Positions 20,985 through 31,291 of a stretch of 64,000 nt of DNA are shown here, in pieces; positions within the stretch are counted from its first letter, which is position 1, and the number at the start of each line of letters is the position of its first letter. Made by a program: the position numbers and the translations under genes. Source of the DNA: Gremmenia infestans (taxonomy: Eukaryota; Ascomycota; Leotiomycetes; Helotiales; Hamatocanthoscyphaceae). A model generated the notes under the pieces. The model was not told where the DNA came from, ran no database searches, and worked only from the letters and a program-made list of their open reading frames with translations. The DNA is taken from positions 992,001-1,056,000 of the forward strand of contig JAFEVB010000007.1 of assembly GCA_032629725.1 (NCBI GenBank), given 5' to 3'.

Positions 20985-21793
20985 AGAATATCGCCAATCA
21001 ATGGCTAGGGTTTTGCAAAGCCGTGCTCTGAAGATCCAAAGCCAACTGCATGTAAATATGGGATTTGGACTCTCAAGGTTAGCGACTCCACGAAATATTT
21101 TCCAGGAAAAAGGATGGCGAATTTACAAGTTACAACAGATCTGGCATCCGAGAAGCTGTCCAAGTTAGGGTCTCGAATTCGCATGGCGATACCGCCCAAA
21201 ATATCTATGCTGCGTCGATACCAGAGGATGTCCATCAGTTTGTGCTTTTTGCCAGTGGCGTCACGGGCATTTCGCCTATGTTGGAGACGATTCATACCCT
21301 TCTCAACGTGCGGAAGGGGGATGGTATCGTATATCGGACGCCAGAAATACACGTCGTATGGTTCAAGCAAAATCTGGAACCTCTCGATCAGTACGCGTTG
21401 CACTCATCCAATTCAGCAGTGCTCGAGGCTTCAACAGCGGACAGCCAGCGAATATATTGAGAGCTCACGCTTGCTTTATCCTGATAGGTTTGTTCTTAAG
21501 CCGGTTGATGTCGGCGGCACATTCGCACATGCGGCGAGGTTTCTTGACTCGGCTGCGCAGCAGCATCCAAGTCGCGGATTGACATTCCTAAACTCTTGGA
21601 GCCCATTAAAATTTTTGTGTAGATGATGAAAAACTATTGATTATATCTGGATCTAAAGGGTGTGCAGAAATTTTGTCTGGCTACAAGGAGGGTCAGAACA
21701 TCACAGAGGATGAACCGGGTATCTTTTCCAAAGCTGAGCAGGCAGGTTGGCGAATCTTGGATCTTGGATCTATCTACGATGAAAGAGTGTAAT
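20985..21793 (+). pseudogene. FAD/NAD(P)-binding oxidoreductase relic
   Basis: Several frames on the plus strand hold pieces of one protein. One reads SIPEDVHQFVLFASGVTGIS and then PMLETIHTLL, which resembles the start of the NAD(P)-binding half of ferredoxin-reductase-type flavoenzymes (LFAgGvGiTPml). Another, at about 21623-21793, reads LLIISGSKGCAEILSGYKEG and ends with a stop after LGSIYDERV, fitting the C-terminal NADPH-binding end. A piece upstream (KYGIWTLKVSD) may belong to the flavin-binding barrel. The pieces are in different frames with stops between them, and no single start is visible, so it is a relic. The exact subfamily cannot be told, and the boundaries are approximate. Confidence 0.6.
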
Positions 21794-22205
21794 TGAAAAT
21801 CCTAATGGCTGTCGGCTTTCGGAATGTATAGCTCGACTCTCAACTCCACTATTCAATTTGTCTGAGCCAAGGTCTATCTATGGTCATTCGAGATCGCGAT
21901 CAAAAACAAGAGTGTGTTTCCTCCTGGTGTTTGACTTGGTATTGAAATTCCGGTACAATTCTGATCATATATTATCTCTCCTTGTCCTTAGCTTAAGCTC
22001 TTAAGCAGCCAACCATATTACGAGCTTTCGCTTCTCGGTGGTCTTCATACGGCCCGCCATCTCAACCCTGGGTCTTTCTTTATCTTTATTGGGAAGGTCA
22101 GTAGGGTACCAGGCACACGCGCGGCGTAGCAAGGACTTGACTACAGTAATGAGCATTCTTTATAAAAAGGCGTTGGAAATTACTCTTCAAAAGATTATTT
22201 CAACC
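21794..22205. promoter_or_regulatory. Upstream region of the secreted esterase gene
   Basis: This 0.4 kb separates the relic from the esterase start. An in-frame open stretch extends back to 22038 with an ATG at 22149, but the signal peptide begins at 22206, so this is more likely leader sequence. Confidence 0.4.
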
Positions 22206-23291
22206 ATGGCCGTATTCCAAACTTCGGTCCTTCTCCTTGGGTTGCTAACTCTCAGTCAGAGCATACTTATTCCTCCAAGTCTGACTGGACCGTTGCCGGT
22301 TGGAGTGGTATCTTATGAACTAAACAACACATCCACATTCCCGATCCGGGATCTCATGGTATCCATCTTCTACCCGGCTCTGGAACCCGAATACCAAAAA
22401 CATCGGCTACAACCCGACTTGCCCCTCGTCTTCGCCAATGATTACTCCGATAGCTGGCTCGGCTTGCCCCAAAATGCCTCCGCGTCTGTAATCCAACACG
22501 CCTACAACTCTCCACACATTTCATCCTCTAACTTTCCCGTCCTCTTCTTCTCTCCTGGATATGGTTCCGGGCGCCTATACTACAATGGTGCTGCGCAAAA
22601 CCTCGCCTCTCAAGGTTATATAGTAGTCTCCCTAGACCATCCAAACGACACGGATTTTATTGTGTATCCCGATGGCCGGACAGCGACTTTCAACGAGTCG
22701 ACTGATGATCGGACAGAGACAGACGTCGTACTGCTACGAGTTTCGGATAACTTATTTGTCCTGGATCATCTTGAGCAGAGTGCACGTGAGAATATTCCAG
22801 GACTGGTAGGCAGCTTGGATACTAACAGAGTTGGGATACTGGGCCATTCAGCCGGGGGATCGACAGCTGCCCAAGCAATGCTCAACGATACCCGTTTCGT
22901 CGCCGGCATCAACATGGACGGTCCAGCTAGCGAGCCTGTCGAGTCCGCTGGGCTGGATCGGCCGTTCTTGTTGATGGGTCAACAAGCTCATGCGCTGAAC
23001 TCGTCTTTTGATCCTACTTGGATGATATTTTATAATAACTTGCGCGGCTGGAAACGGGCGATGATCGTGAATCAAACCATACACCATCATTTCTGTGATT
23101 CGTTGTATTTCTTGGAGCAGTTGAGCGCAGATGGGTATCCGAAGGGTGAGGGGTACTTGAATGGAACCTATATATTTGGGTTAGAAAGTGCATATACAGC
23201 GAACTTCTTTGACAAGTGGATGAAGGGGGGGAAGGGCGAGCTGTTTCATGGGCCAAGTGAGCAATGGCCGGAAGTGATTTTCGACGGGTGA
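22206..23291 (+). CDS. Secreted PAF-acetylhydrolase-like alpha/beta hydrolase
   Basis: This single-exon gene encodes 361 residues. Residues 1-19 (MAVFQTSVLLLGLLTLSQS) are a signal peptide, so the protein should be secreted or enter the endomembrane system. FPVLFFSPGYGSGR is the oxyanion-hole strand of platelet-activating-factor acetylhydrolase-type esterases. VGILGHSAGGSTAAQAML contains the nucleophile elbow GHSAGG; INMDG supplies the likely acid and the TIHHHFCD segment the likely catalytic His. At least six N-x-S/T sites suggest glycosylation. Homologues hydrolyse short or oxidised phospholipid acyl chains or other small esters; the real substrate is unknown. ATG 22206 was chosen over ATG 22149 because it places the hydrophobic signal at the very N-terminus. 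Confidence 0.88.
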   Translation: MAVFQTSVLLLGLLTLSQSILIPPSLTGPLPVGVVSYELNNTSTFPIRDLMVSIFYPALEPEYQKHRLQPDLPLVFANDYSDSWLGLPQNASASVIQHAYNSPHISSSNFPVLFFSPGYGSGRLYYNGAAQNLASQGYIVVSLDHPNDTDFIVYPDGRTATFNESTDDRTETDVVLLRVSDNLFVLDHLEQSARENIPGLVGSLDTNRVGILGHSAGGSTAAQAMLNDTRFVAGINMDGPASEPVESAGLDRPFLLMGQQAHALNSSFDPTWMIFYNNLRGWKRAMIVNQTIHHHFCDSLYFLEQLSADGYPKGEGYLNGTYIFGLESAYTANFFDKWMKGGKGELFHGPSEQWPEVIFDG

Positions 23292-23737
23292 TTGAAGCGC
23301 ATACTGCTGATTCTTAATTTTCTGTTTTCAAGATGGTCATTTTTGGGTCACTTGTTCAGGTCGCCTTACTCATATATCATATAATACTCAAATGAGGTCT
23401 ATTTAGGATATTGTTTGGTCAATGATACAACTTGTGTTCAAACTGTGTTTCGCTTTGCAAGGGATGACCCGGACGGCTTGACTTGGATTTTAGCTTAAGA
23501 ATGATCTTCGGGGAAGATTTAGGACGTCTTTGGAACTTGAAAATTCAGCTGGCGGCGGGGATTCTACTTGGAAAGCGATGAAGGTTAATCATAAATGTTA
23601 TTTGAAGCATGAAAGATATATAAAAAGAAAACGATTCCCAATCTCGCATGCCATTTCGTATCGATAATTGAAAAAACACGAACATGAAACCATCCCACCC
23701 ATCCATCCACACTCTTTATCTACACTCCATTTAAATC
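23292..23737. other. Intergenic between convergent genes
   Basis: Holds the two 3' ends of the esterase (plus) and the acyltransferase (minus). No motif-bearing frame. Confidence 0.5.
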
Positions 23738-24871
23738 TCAAAGCAAGACTTTTCCAACCCCTGGAATTCGCACCATACCCCACGCCACGGCCCAACTCCC
23801 CACCACCCCAACCGTCCCACAAACAACACTCTTCAGCACACCACCAGCCCCCCAGTCCTCAGCAGCAGCTTGAACACCAACACAGAGAATCGGATGTACA
23901 AGGAATGCAGCATACGAATATCGCCCCACGCTCCCCCATCGCCTCCTCCCCCATTCTTTACGCTCGAAGAGATTCATGAGACTAGCACCGAGGAGAAAGC
24001 CCGTGCTCACGGCATAAGCAACAGAGACTGCATTGAATCCGCTATTCAAGAATACAAACGAGTATGAATCTGGTCCTGGTCTCGGTCTAAGCAGGCCGAT
24101 AATGCAGGATCCGGATAGAACACTGGTTGCTAGGAGTGCATTGCGCCTTCCCGGAGTGAGAAGTGGAGGTAGAGGTGGAGATGCAGGGTCTTTCGGCCCT
24201 GAGCATGTGCCCAAGATATAGGCGATGAGATATTGAGGGAAGTAGTCTGGTCGTACGCTCAGCAGCGCGAATACTTTGTGTGTCAGATTGGGTATCCGGA
24301 GAAGAGAACAGGCGGCTATGTCCAAGATCATAGCTGGCCAGAACCCTAGGTTTGGAAGAGAGATTTGAGGCAGGAGCGAATAAGTGGTATCGAACAAGAG
24401 GAGGAGCGAGGAATACCACACCGGTCCTCTAACGCTCCTCAGTGCTTTCAAGTGGCCTATTAGTAGCTCCCAGAAATCTGCATTTGTGCCTCTGAGCAGT
24501 CTTATTACAGCAATCTGCGTCGGCGGTCCAAGGAGAGTGTACAACGCGATGGGGATTCCCAACTTAACCCACTTCGTTTTCAAAAATTGTGAAACTGACT
24601 TTTTCCTTTTGAGGGATTGAGAAGACAGCACGCCTGACATGTAGAAGAACGAGCCCATGAAGAAGGTTTGATTGAGCGCATTGAATGCCGTGAGGCTGGG
24701 AGAGGAGCCCTGGACATGATGGGGAGAAATGTATTGCCATGTGCCTAAGCCACCGTATGGGATCGAGGTGTGGTGAGAGATGACCAGTGCCGTAAGGAAG
24801 GTACGGAAGTTATCTAGGTGGTAAAGTCGCCCTGGTTCCGGAACTGATGGTTTGGAGTTCGTTTGTGCCAT
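23738..24871 (-). CDS. Acyltransferase-3 family membrane protein (OpgC-like)
   Basis: This single-exon gene encodes 377 residues with about ten hydrophobic segments. The start, YHLDNFRTFLTALVISHHTSI, is the typical first helix of acyltransferase-3 proteins, including the paired His thought to take part in acyl transfer. FMGSFFYMSG is the second conserved helix motif, and the C-terminal YSYAAFLVHPILCVGVQ matches the family's YxxYLxHP-type end. Fungal relatives are often named after bacterial OpgC/MdoC (glucan succinyl transfer), but their substrates are mostly undefined. It probably moves an acyl group across or onto a membrane-exposed acceptor. ATG 24871 is used; an upstream in-frame GTG at 24889 was ignored. 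No introns are needed. Confidence 0.87.
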   Translation of the reverse strand: MAQTNSKPSVPEPGRLYHLDNFRTFLTALVISHHTSIPYGGLGTWQYISPHHVQGSSPSLTAFNALNQTFFMGSFFYMSGVLSSQSLKRKKSVSQFLKTKWVKLGIPIALYTLLGPPTQIAVIRLLRGTNADFWELLIGHLKALRSVRGPVWYSSLLLLFDTTYSLLPQISLPNLGFWPAMILDIAACSLLRIPNLTHKVFALLSVRPDYFPQYLIAYILGTCSGPKDPASPPLPPLLTPGRRNALLATSVLSGSCIIGLLRPRPGPDSYSFVFLNSGFNAVSVAYAVSTGFLLGASLMNLFERKEWGRRRWGSVGRYSYAAFLVHPILCVGVQAAAEDWGAGGVLKSVVCGTVGVVGSWAVAWGMVRIPGVGKVLL

Positions 24872-26260
24872 CTTGGGGCTGGGAACCACAATAAAAGCAG
24901 TGAGATGTTTCTAGCATTTGAGACGGAAATCAAATCAACGACAAGAAAAATATCGAAATATATGAGCATCTTCTTCATCTCGCGCAACGCGCCTCCCTTA
25001 GGCATTTGCATAAGACGGCTTGATCATTCCCGGACTCCCTGGACAAATACCAGTTCCACTTTCAAGAGAATCTTCACATCGATCGATCGTCTTTTCCTGG
25101 CTGCTTGCTTACATAACAACCTGGGCGAAACTCTTACATAAGCAGCAACCCACTATAGACTCCTTTCCAAGTTAACAAAAGCCTTATACCATCAGCACAA
25201 CCCGAACCAGACTTACCTATATTCATTGAAACAAGGAAAAATCAACTACTAAACAGTCGTGAGAATAATGATATAAGCTCTCGGATTTCTTCCTTGAGCA
25301 GCTTCTCGTCAAGAGGCTAACCCCAATGTTTTGAATCATGGCTACCATTCTGAGCCTAATGTTTTATTGGCAGATCTTTTTGGGGGGGAAGAGCCTCTGG
25401 CTAAGAAGTGTGTGGGACGAATTGTGTTCTTTTGGGGTGGTACCTGTAAGGAGAAGAAAAACAAGCAGAGGCAGGTAAGGCTAAAAATATATAAACAAAA
25501 ATTCCACAGTATGAAGACAAAGTTGCACGGGATGGTACATGAACCGTGAACGATAGATGGAGGGAGAAAAAACAGACAAATCTAAAGCGCGCGCAAGGAA
25601 CCCAAAAGTATTAAATCAATGCAAAAAAGAGGGGAAAAGTTGGGTCAGGACACCCTCGAGCAAGCTCGACGATACATTCTTGAAGACACCTAGACCAGTA
25701 CACCATTACACCCGGATGTATTTTGAATTGCGTTTATTTACTATACCCACCTCCCTGCCCTCGGACCGGCAGCTTGGTGAATGTGAATGGGCGGAAAAGG
25801 AGAATAATCTGCAGAGTCTCGCTTGAGATTGGGGTGGGGGGGCATGATATGATGGTGTCTTCAGGGCTCGAATAGGAGAACCGCAGACGGGAATTTTGCT
25901 AAACTATGATGTTGTTACAGTGTCCTAGCTAGCACTTAGTCTCAATAATTGGTCGCGGCATATGTTTGCCTGTTCATCTAGCATTCACAATCGGTAGATC
26001 CTTCTAAATAGCTTATATCATAGAGCTGCGCCGGTCAGTCAGTTATTAGTACTCAAGTGGAAGTATGAACAACTTACGCCTGTCTCGCCCTAGTTCGGTG
26101 TGCTCTCTTCTTCCTTCAACTTGTCGCTAGTGAAGCCGTAGCTTCAAAGCCCAGGTATTTAGGCCAGGTCATCCCTATGCCCAGACCTATATAAGGTATG
26201 TTTCCTTTTTTTCCTCTCGTGAGTTGTGAGATATGCCTTTCTCAATCTGTCTCATCTCCC
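24872..26260. other. Intergenic, no gene seen
   Basis: This 1.4 kb lies upstream of the acyltransferase gene and downstream of the zinc-finger gene. It includes A-rich plus-strand tracts (about 25450-25650). There is no convincing coding frame. Confidence 0.5.
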
Positions 26261-27346
26261 TCACATGACAACATGCATACTCATATGCTCCACAGCATCC
26301 TTAATGCTCGACATCCATCTCGAATTGATGCAATACGGGCACTTGATCGGCTGCTCGCCAACAGCCCTCAACGCAGCCGCGCCCCTAGCTGGGACAGGAG
26401 GCGCAACAACTCCATTCGCAGCATGTAACGTAAAGGGATGTGAGCTCTGGTTCGGTGTCGTAACATTATTCCTATTCCCATTCGGGTTATTGCCATTCCC
26501 ATTTCCATTACCATTCATATCTCCAAACAGCTTATTGGAAGGCTCATTTGTGCTGTCGCTGCCCATATCCACACTATCCATTCGATGAGAAGTATCCGGT
26601 CTCTGCCCGTGGTTATTCTGTCCTTGTCCCGGAGTCTCTGACCCATCTTCTAGTCTCTTCTTCAAAATCTCCGTCTTAGCACGTCTGCACTGCTGCAAAT
26701 GGACCTCTGCGCCATATTCCCTCAACAAGCACTCCCTAATCTCGATCGGCGTGGTATCTTTCGTGATAATCATTAACCGTGGCAATATATCCATGAGAAA
26801 CGGTAACCTAGAAGCAGAATTCCTCTGGACTTTCGGCAGCACAGGAACACCAGGCGGCCCAACCTCGTTCGGCCCCCCCTGTTTATCAATCGGTCCCAAC
26901 ACCCTCGCACCACCTACAATATTGCCCTCCTCATCCTGCCTGATACCCACCTGCGGACTCATACTCATTCCATTCACATTCCCACCCCCCATACCCGGTG
27001 GTCCCCCACCTACACCACCACCAATTCCACCACCTACTCCCATACCATTCCCCATCCCATTCATACCCGCAAGCGGCGACGCAGTCGTCCACTCAATACC
27101 GTTCAAACACGTATGCCTATCCCTCAACACCGTAACCCTAGCCAGCGGCTCCCTGCCATTCTTGCGCTCCCAGTTACAGCGCACGACAAACGGACAATTC
27201 GGGTCGCGTTTACAGCCCACGCGCACCCTACCCGTATCTGATTTCAGGATCCTAGGCTCAAAATGTGCTTCGATGGCCCATGCATGCAGGGCATCTTTAA
27301 AGGCTTTCAGGGTTGGGAATTCCTCGCGGAGTTGGAGGGGTGGCAT
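26261..27346 (-). CDS. WRKY-GCM1/FAR1-type zinc-finger DNA-binding protein
   Basis: This single-exon gene encodes 361 residues. The N-terminal domain (about 1-82) reads FPTLKAFKDALHAWAIEAHF then VGCKRDPNC, CPFVVRCNWE and RDRHTC, giving zinc ligands Cys45, Cys51, His78 and Cys80 in a C-x5-C...H-x-C arrangement. That is the pattern of the WRKY-GCM1 superfamily, which includes the FAR1/MULE transposase DNA-binding domain and yeast Aft1/Rbf1. Low-complexity Gly/Met (about 95-125) and Asn/Gly (about 280-300) stretches are probably disordered. The C-terminus has CPYCINSRW then EHMSMH, a possible second C2H2-like finger. It is likely a nuclear transcription factor that may derive from a Mutator-like transposase; its targets are unknown. 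No transposase catalytic domain is present. The start is the first ATG and directly precedes the homology. Confidence 0.8.
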   Translation of the reverse strand: MPPLQLREEFPTLKAFKDALHAWAIEAHFEPRILKSDTGRVRVGCKRDPNCPFVVRCNWERKNGREPLARVTVLRDRHTCLNGIEWTTASPLAGMNGMGNGMGVGGGIGGGVGGGPPGMGGGNVNGMSMSPQVGIRQDEEGNIVGGARVLGPIDKQGGPNEVGPPGVPVLPKVQRNSASRLPFLMDILPRLMIITKDTTPIEIRECLLREYGAEVHLQQCRRAKTEILKKRLEDGSETPGQGQNNHGQRPDTSHRMDSVDMGSDSTNEPSNKLFGDMNGNGNGNGNNPNGNRNNVTTPNQSSHPFTLHAANGVVAPPVPARGAAALRAVGEQPIKCPYCINSRWMSSIKDAVEHMSMHVVM

Positions 27347-28382
27347 TCTTTCTGTCTCCCCTTCTCTTCTCTGTTCCTCTCGTTCGGTCGCCCGCGCCCG
27401 CAGAGGGATAGGGGGGTGGTCGCGTTTATCGTTTATCGTTTATCGTTGTTGTGGGTACTGGCTGTACTGGATCGGGTTGGAGGGGTTGAGTAATGAGTGC
27501 GTGGGATGGTGAGGTATTTGACGTTGGGGAGGGTAGTGAGGAGAGTCGAGGTGGGTATGCGGGAATGGGGCGTTGTTTGCTAGGCTGGCTATTTTGGGGT
27601 CATCGAACACAGAAAGATCCCGCCAGAGCACAAATGACCCCTGCATTGTTGCATTAATATTTTAACGCCTTGCATAATGCAATCCCTGTCATACTAATAC
27701 TCACTACTCAGAATCAAACTGGATGTGATGTTCAATAATAAATTGTCTCGACTAGATTGACTAGCTTGTGAAGTTGGGTAAACCACAGAGTTGTCCTATT
27801 TCACACATTGAAAATTATCTCTTCATAACTGCTTTTGAATTGCCATTCACCATATCTCGTAGCTACTCAAATACTTCCTCGGTCATTCATCAACCCCACA
27901 TATAGCTATAATCCCATCATTCCATCCTTGCTCTTGAAACATGACAAATGAGAACCATGGTATGTCCACCTCGTCCAGCTTATGCAACCCACATAACTCA
28001 GATACTCTGTAAAGAAAAAGCGAAGCTCGCAATGTCGGCTCAAACCCAGCCATAATGCGCCGATTCCCTATGTTCACTCCTTCATCGTCCCCATGAAAAT
28101 GTTGTGCTCTAAAAAAAGGTTCCGCCTCGAATTTGAGACTCAAATGAATGTGGATTGGCTGACAGCTTATCACCATTGAGTGAATCAGCAGCTACTACCG
28201 CTCCAAAGGTCTGTACATCTGAAGCAGATTAAGAAGTTATAATGATGAAGGTGAATATGTAGTTCCAAGATTTGAGCGAGGTTGTGTCCAGCCAGTTTTA
28301 CCAGCGCATCTCGGAAAAGTCTTCGCTCAGCGAGATAGCTGCCAGCACTTGAATAAGCTTTGGGCTCTTGCTGACTTCCAGA
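27347..28382. other. Intergenic with one doubtful minus-strand frame
   Basis: A 97-codon minus-strand frame at 27883-28176 (with MAGFEPTLRASLFLYRV and VDIPWFSFVMFQEQGWNDG) looks somewhat protein-like but matches nothing I know and begins without a clear promoter or splice partner. It could be a small gene, a relic or chance. The rest is the 3' side of BEM1 and the upstream region of the zinc-finger gene. Confidence 0.4.
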
Positions 28383-30368
28383 TCAGGCGTCTTCGACATA
28401 AATGACTAGTTTGTCGTTCCTCCTGAGGGCAGTATCTAGATCGTTATTGCTCACGAGGCCAGGTCTTTCTCCAGTAGCTTCATCCTTGTAGTACAATGCT
28501 ATCTCCTCTGAAGCTGCGATCTTTAGCCTGTCTCTGATCTTTTCGTGAAGTTGTTGGTATTGGATGTCGGTTGGTACCCTAATTGCTATCAAGTCCTCTC
28601 CAAAGTAAATCTTGACTTTCATGGCAGAAGGTTGCTGCCCATTCAGACCAGGGGAGAGGGATTGGTTGGATGGCTGAGAAAGAGATGATGTTTGGCGTGT
28701 CGGTGCAAGATTTCCATTCCCGTTTACAGATAGCGAAGGTTGGTTTCTTTGGTGGGGCGAGTTTCTCGCGGGTGCTGCTGTAAGCCCTCCTGCATAACCT
28801 GCGCCATTCAGATTGCCACGAGACGATTGTCTTGATGCTCCATTACTTGGCGAGTCGCTTGAAGATTGCTGCGACCCTCCAGATAACCTGTACTCCTCAT
28901 TTGCGGCATTTGGATCCATTTCGTAGTCTCCTTCTCTGGGGGCAAAGAACTGCTTCACCAGGGTACATCTCGAGATATACGGTGGTTGTGTAAGCAGGTT
29001 CTTGACATATGCGTCGAGATTGTGTTGCCGGCCCTCTGTAATGGCATCCGTCACATAATTGACAGGTCCAGGCATATATGGCAAAGTCCTCTTTTGGGTT
29101 CCGGTGTTACCCGCCTCAGCAGGGAATTCTGTCAAGAGCGCAATTTGAAAGTCATAAAAGTCCTCGTAATATCTCGAAAGCTCCCAGTGCCGTCCATCTT
29201 CTAATCCAGCTTCAATAACGAACCAGTACTTATCCTCTGCGAAGCAATATCGCGGTATGCGCGCTGAGATAGGAGCATAAAGCTGAGAAGTTGATTTTGA
29301 AGCGTAGGCATTCTGCAGCGGTTGGGCTGCTTGCGTCGGTCTGGTTTGTTGGGATTGCCTCTGTTGCTGCGCCGCATTAGTTTCTGCCAGTCACTTCACA
29401 TTGGGGGAACCTTACAAAGCCATTTTGCTGACTCTGCCGACCTCCTTGTTGTAGGCTCATCCTATCCATGCCCTGCTCTAATCCTGGCGACCCTGGATTT
29501 GATACTTCGAACTTCCCAAGCGTGATGCTGCTGTTCTTGTAGTCCGCTGCCATTTTCTTCCACTCCTCAACCTTTGGTACGCCAGCCCTTTGAACAGCAT
29601 CTTGTGCATCCGGTACCGCCTGGCCGGAAGTCATATCTCTGATTTCGATAAATGACACAGGAATCAAGCCAGGTCCTCCCAGCCTTCCGATAGGTTTCGC
29701 CACAAACCACTCCGGATTCGATTGAGCGATGACAATGATTGCCTCTCCAGCCTTCGCATCCAGCTCATCTGGCCGTTCCGCGGCAAAATCGTACATCACA
29801 ATTCCGTACACCATGGCACCTATTCCTTTCGTCGTAGATTTGGATGAGCGTTGTGTTTCCGTCCCAACTAGAGTCCCAGAGCCCGATGTGTCCGAGTATC
29901 CTGAATCGTGATCGGGTAATCTTACAGGTTGTGGCGAAGTGTCGGATTGCCCACTGTCCCTTTCAGTCTTTCCCAGCGCCTGAAAAAATGCTACAGGTAC
30001 CAGTCCTCGGGCGTCTGGCAACGCTGGGTTGCATGCCTCATACCAATCTGTATCGTTTTCTCGTCCAATTACATGAAAAAAGTCGCCTTTCGAAAAGCCC
30101 AACTCCTGGCTCGATTGTGCCTCATAATCGTATAATGCGCGAATTACCTAAATATGGATCAGTATGAATTCGAGAGCATGAAGCTGGCGACAAACCTTTT
30201 TCGGAGGGACTATAGATATCGCTGATTTTGGAGCTATCGAAATATGTTGGCCTTTGGAATCCTTATCCCCCTTTATGCTGCGTCTGAGAGCCTAGTCATA
30301 TCTTTGTGAGCAAAATAGCGTTGCGACGACCCCTCGATCGTTTTGACGGAGCAGCGACCTACCTTCAT
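28383..30368 (-). CDS. BEM1: Cell-polarity scaffold Bem1/Scd2
   Basis: Four exons (30368-30363, 30291-30196, 30147-29416, 29366-28383) join in phase to 605 residues. The first coding exon is just ATGAAG. The domain order is diagnostic: SH3 (VIRALYDYEAQSSQELGFSK, about 35-92), SH3 (GIVMYDFAAERPDELDAKAG, about 147-204), PX (about 311-430, with ELSRYYEDFYDFQIALL) and a C-terminal PB1 domain (MKVKIYFGEDLIAIRVP, last 80 residues). Bem1 links Cdc42, its exchange factor Cdc24 (through PB1) and PAK kinase (through SH3) at growth sites, and in filamentous fungi also NADPH oxidase. The MK microexon is required for the conserved start MKALRRSIKGDKD. The last intron ends at GCAG after an ACTAAT branch site. 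Confidence 0.95.
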
Positions 30369-31247
30369 ACTGAATATAACTCCTCTGAACGACGGCGCAG
30401 CACTCGGAGTGGGCAGAGGGACAGATCCTTCTCACTCCAAGATGGTCCTGTTTCAAGCAGGGTCGGTCGAGGGTGGTCGTCGATAGGAGCCAGCTAGGTG
30501 GGTGGTGTTGGCTTGTCCTCGCAACGCTGGCGGCAGCGTGATCGTGGTAAGAATGACAGAGGAGGATGAGGAAGGGACTGTTCAGAGGATCGATGCGCCC
30601 AGAAAATGAATAGGTGCAGTCCCGTAGATTTGGAACTTTCTATGCACGTTGCGCGGTGGGAACGCTTGAGGGTGGAGAACTTGAAGGGAGAGGATGTGTT
30701 CCCTGGAGCGGACGGAAGATGGATTGACGCTACCGAGATTAGAGCGGCGGCAAGTCTTTGTTGCTGGAGGATGAATGGTTGGGCGACACCAAATAATAAT
30801 TGGAGGGGAGGGCTCAGGTAAGCAATGCGGTAGAGACGTCCTTTGTTGCTTATGAAGTAGCCTTGTACTGTAGTTGATGATAATATATAAAGACGATTGT
30901 TCTGCAACTTCTGAGAGATAGATGTAGCATAGACACCTACCTAGTGTAGTGTAGCTAGGGGCAGATGCAGATGCAGCTCTCTAGACCGATATCCCCCCAA
31001 TACCACGCTGTACCGTCTTGCAGCGTGCTCTCCCGATGTTAATCGACGAACCCACGTTTTTCTGGACGTCGCAGGTTTATGAGAGCTTGTATGCACCCGG
31101 GGATTAGACCTTAGCACACGTTATATACCGTTGGAGGTCGAGGGATCATCTTGTAGACTGAGAAAAACTTCTACTATTTAAGATACTGGTACAAGTACAG
31201 TACAGTACGGGTGCTGTCGAAGGGCTGCACAGCACAGCACAGGCCCA

Positions 31248-31291
31248 CCCCCTCCCCTCCCCTCCTCTCCTCTCCCCTTCCCTCCCCTCTT
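31248..31291. repeat. 44-nt pure pyrimidine tract
   Basis: The plus strand is exclusively C and T over 44 bases, mostly CCCCT/CCT units, just after a GCACA repeat. Such mirror-like homopurine/homopyrimidine tracts can form triplex DNA; whether it acts as a promoter element is unknown. Confidence 0.85.

Noticed and set aside
21005..21403. 132-codon minus-strand frame
   Set aside because: The opposite strand carries reductase motifs; this frame has none.
26751..27512. 253-codon plus-strand open frame
   Set aside because: It is the antisense shadow of the Gly/Asn-rich zinc-finger protein.
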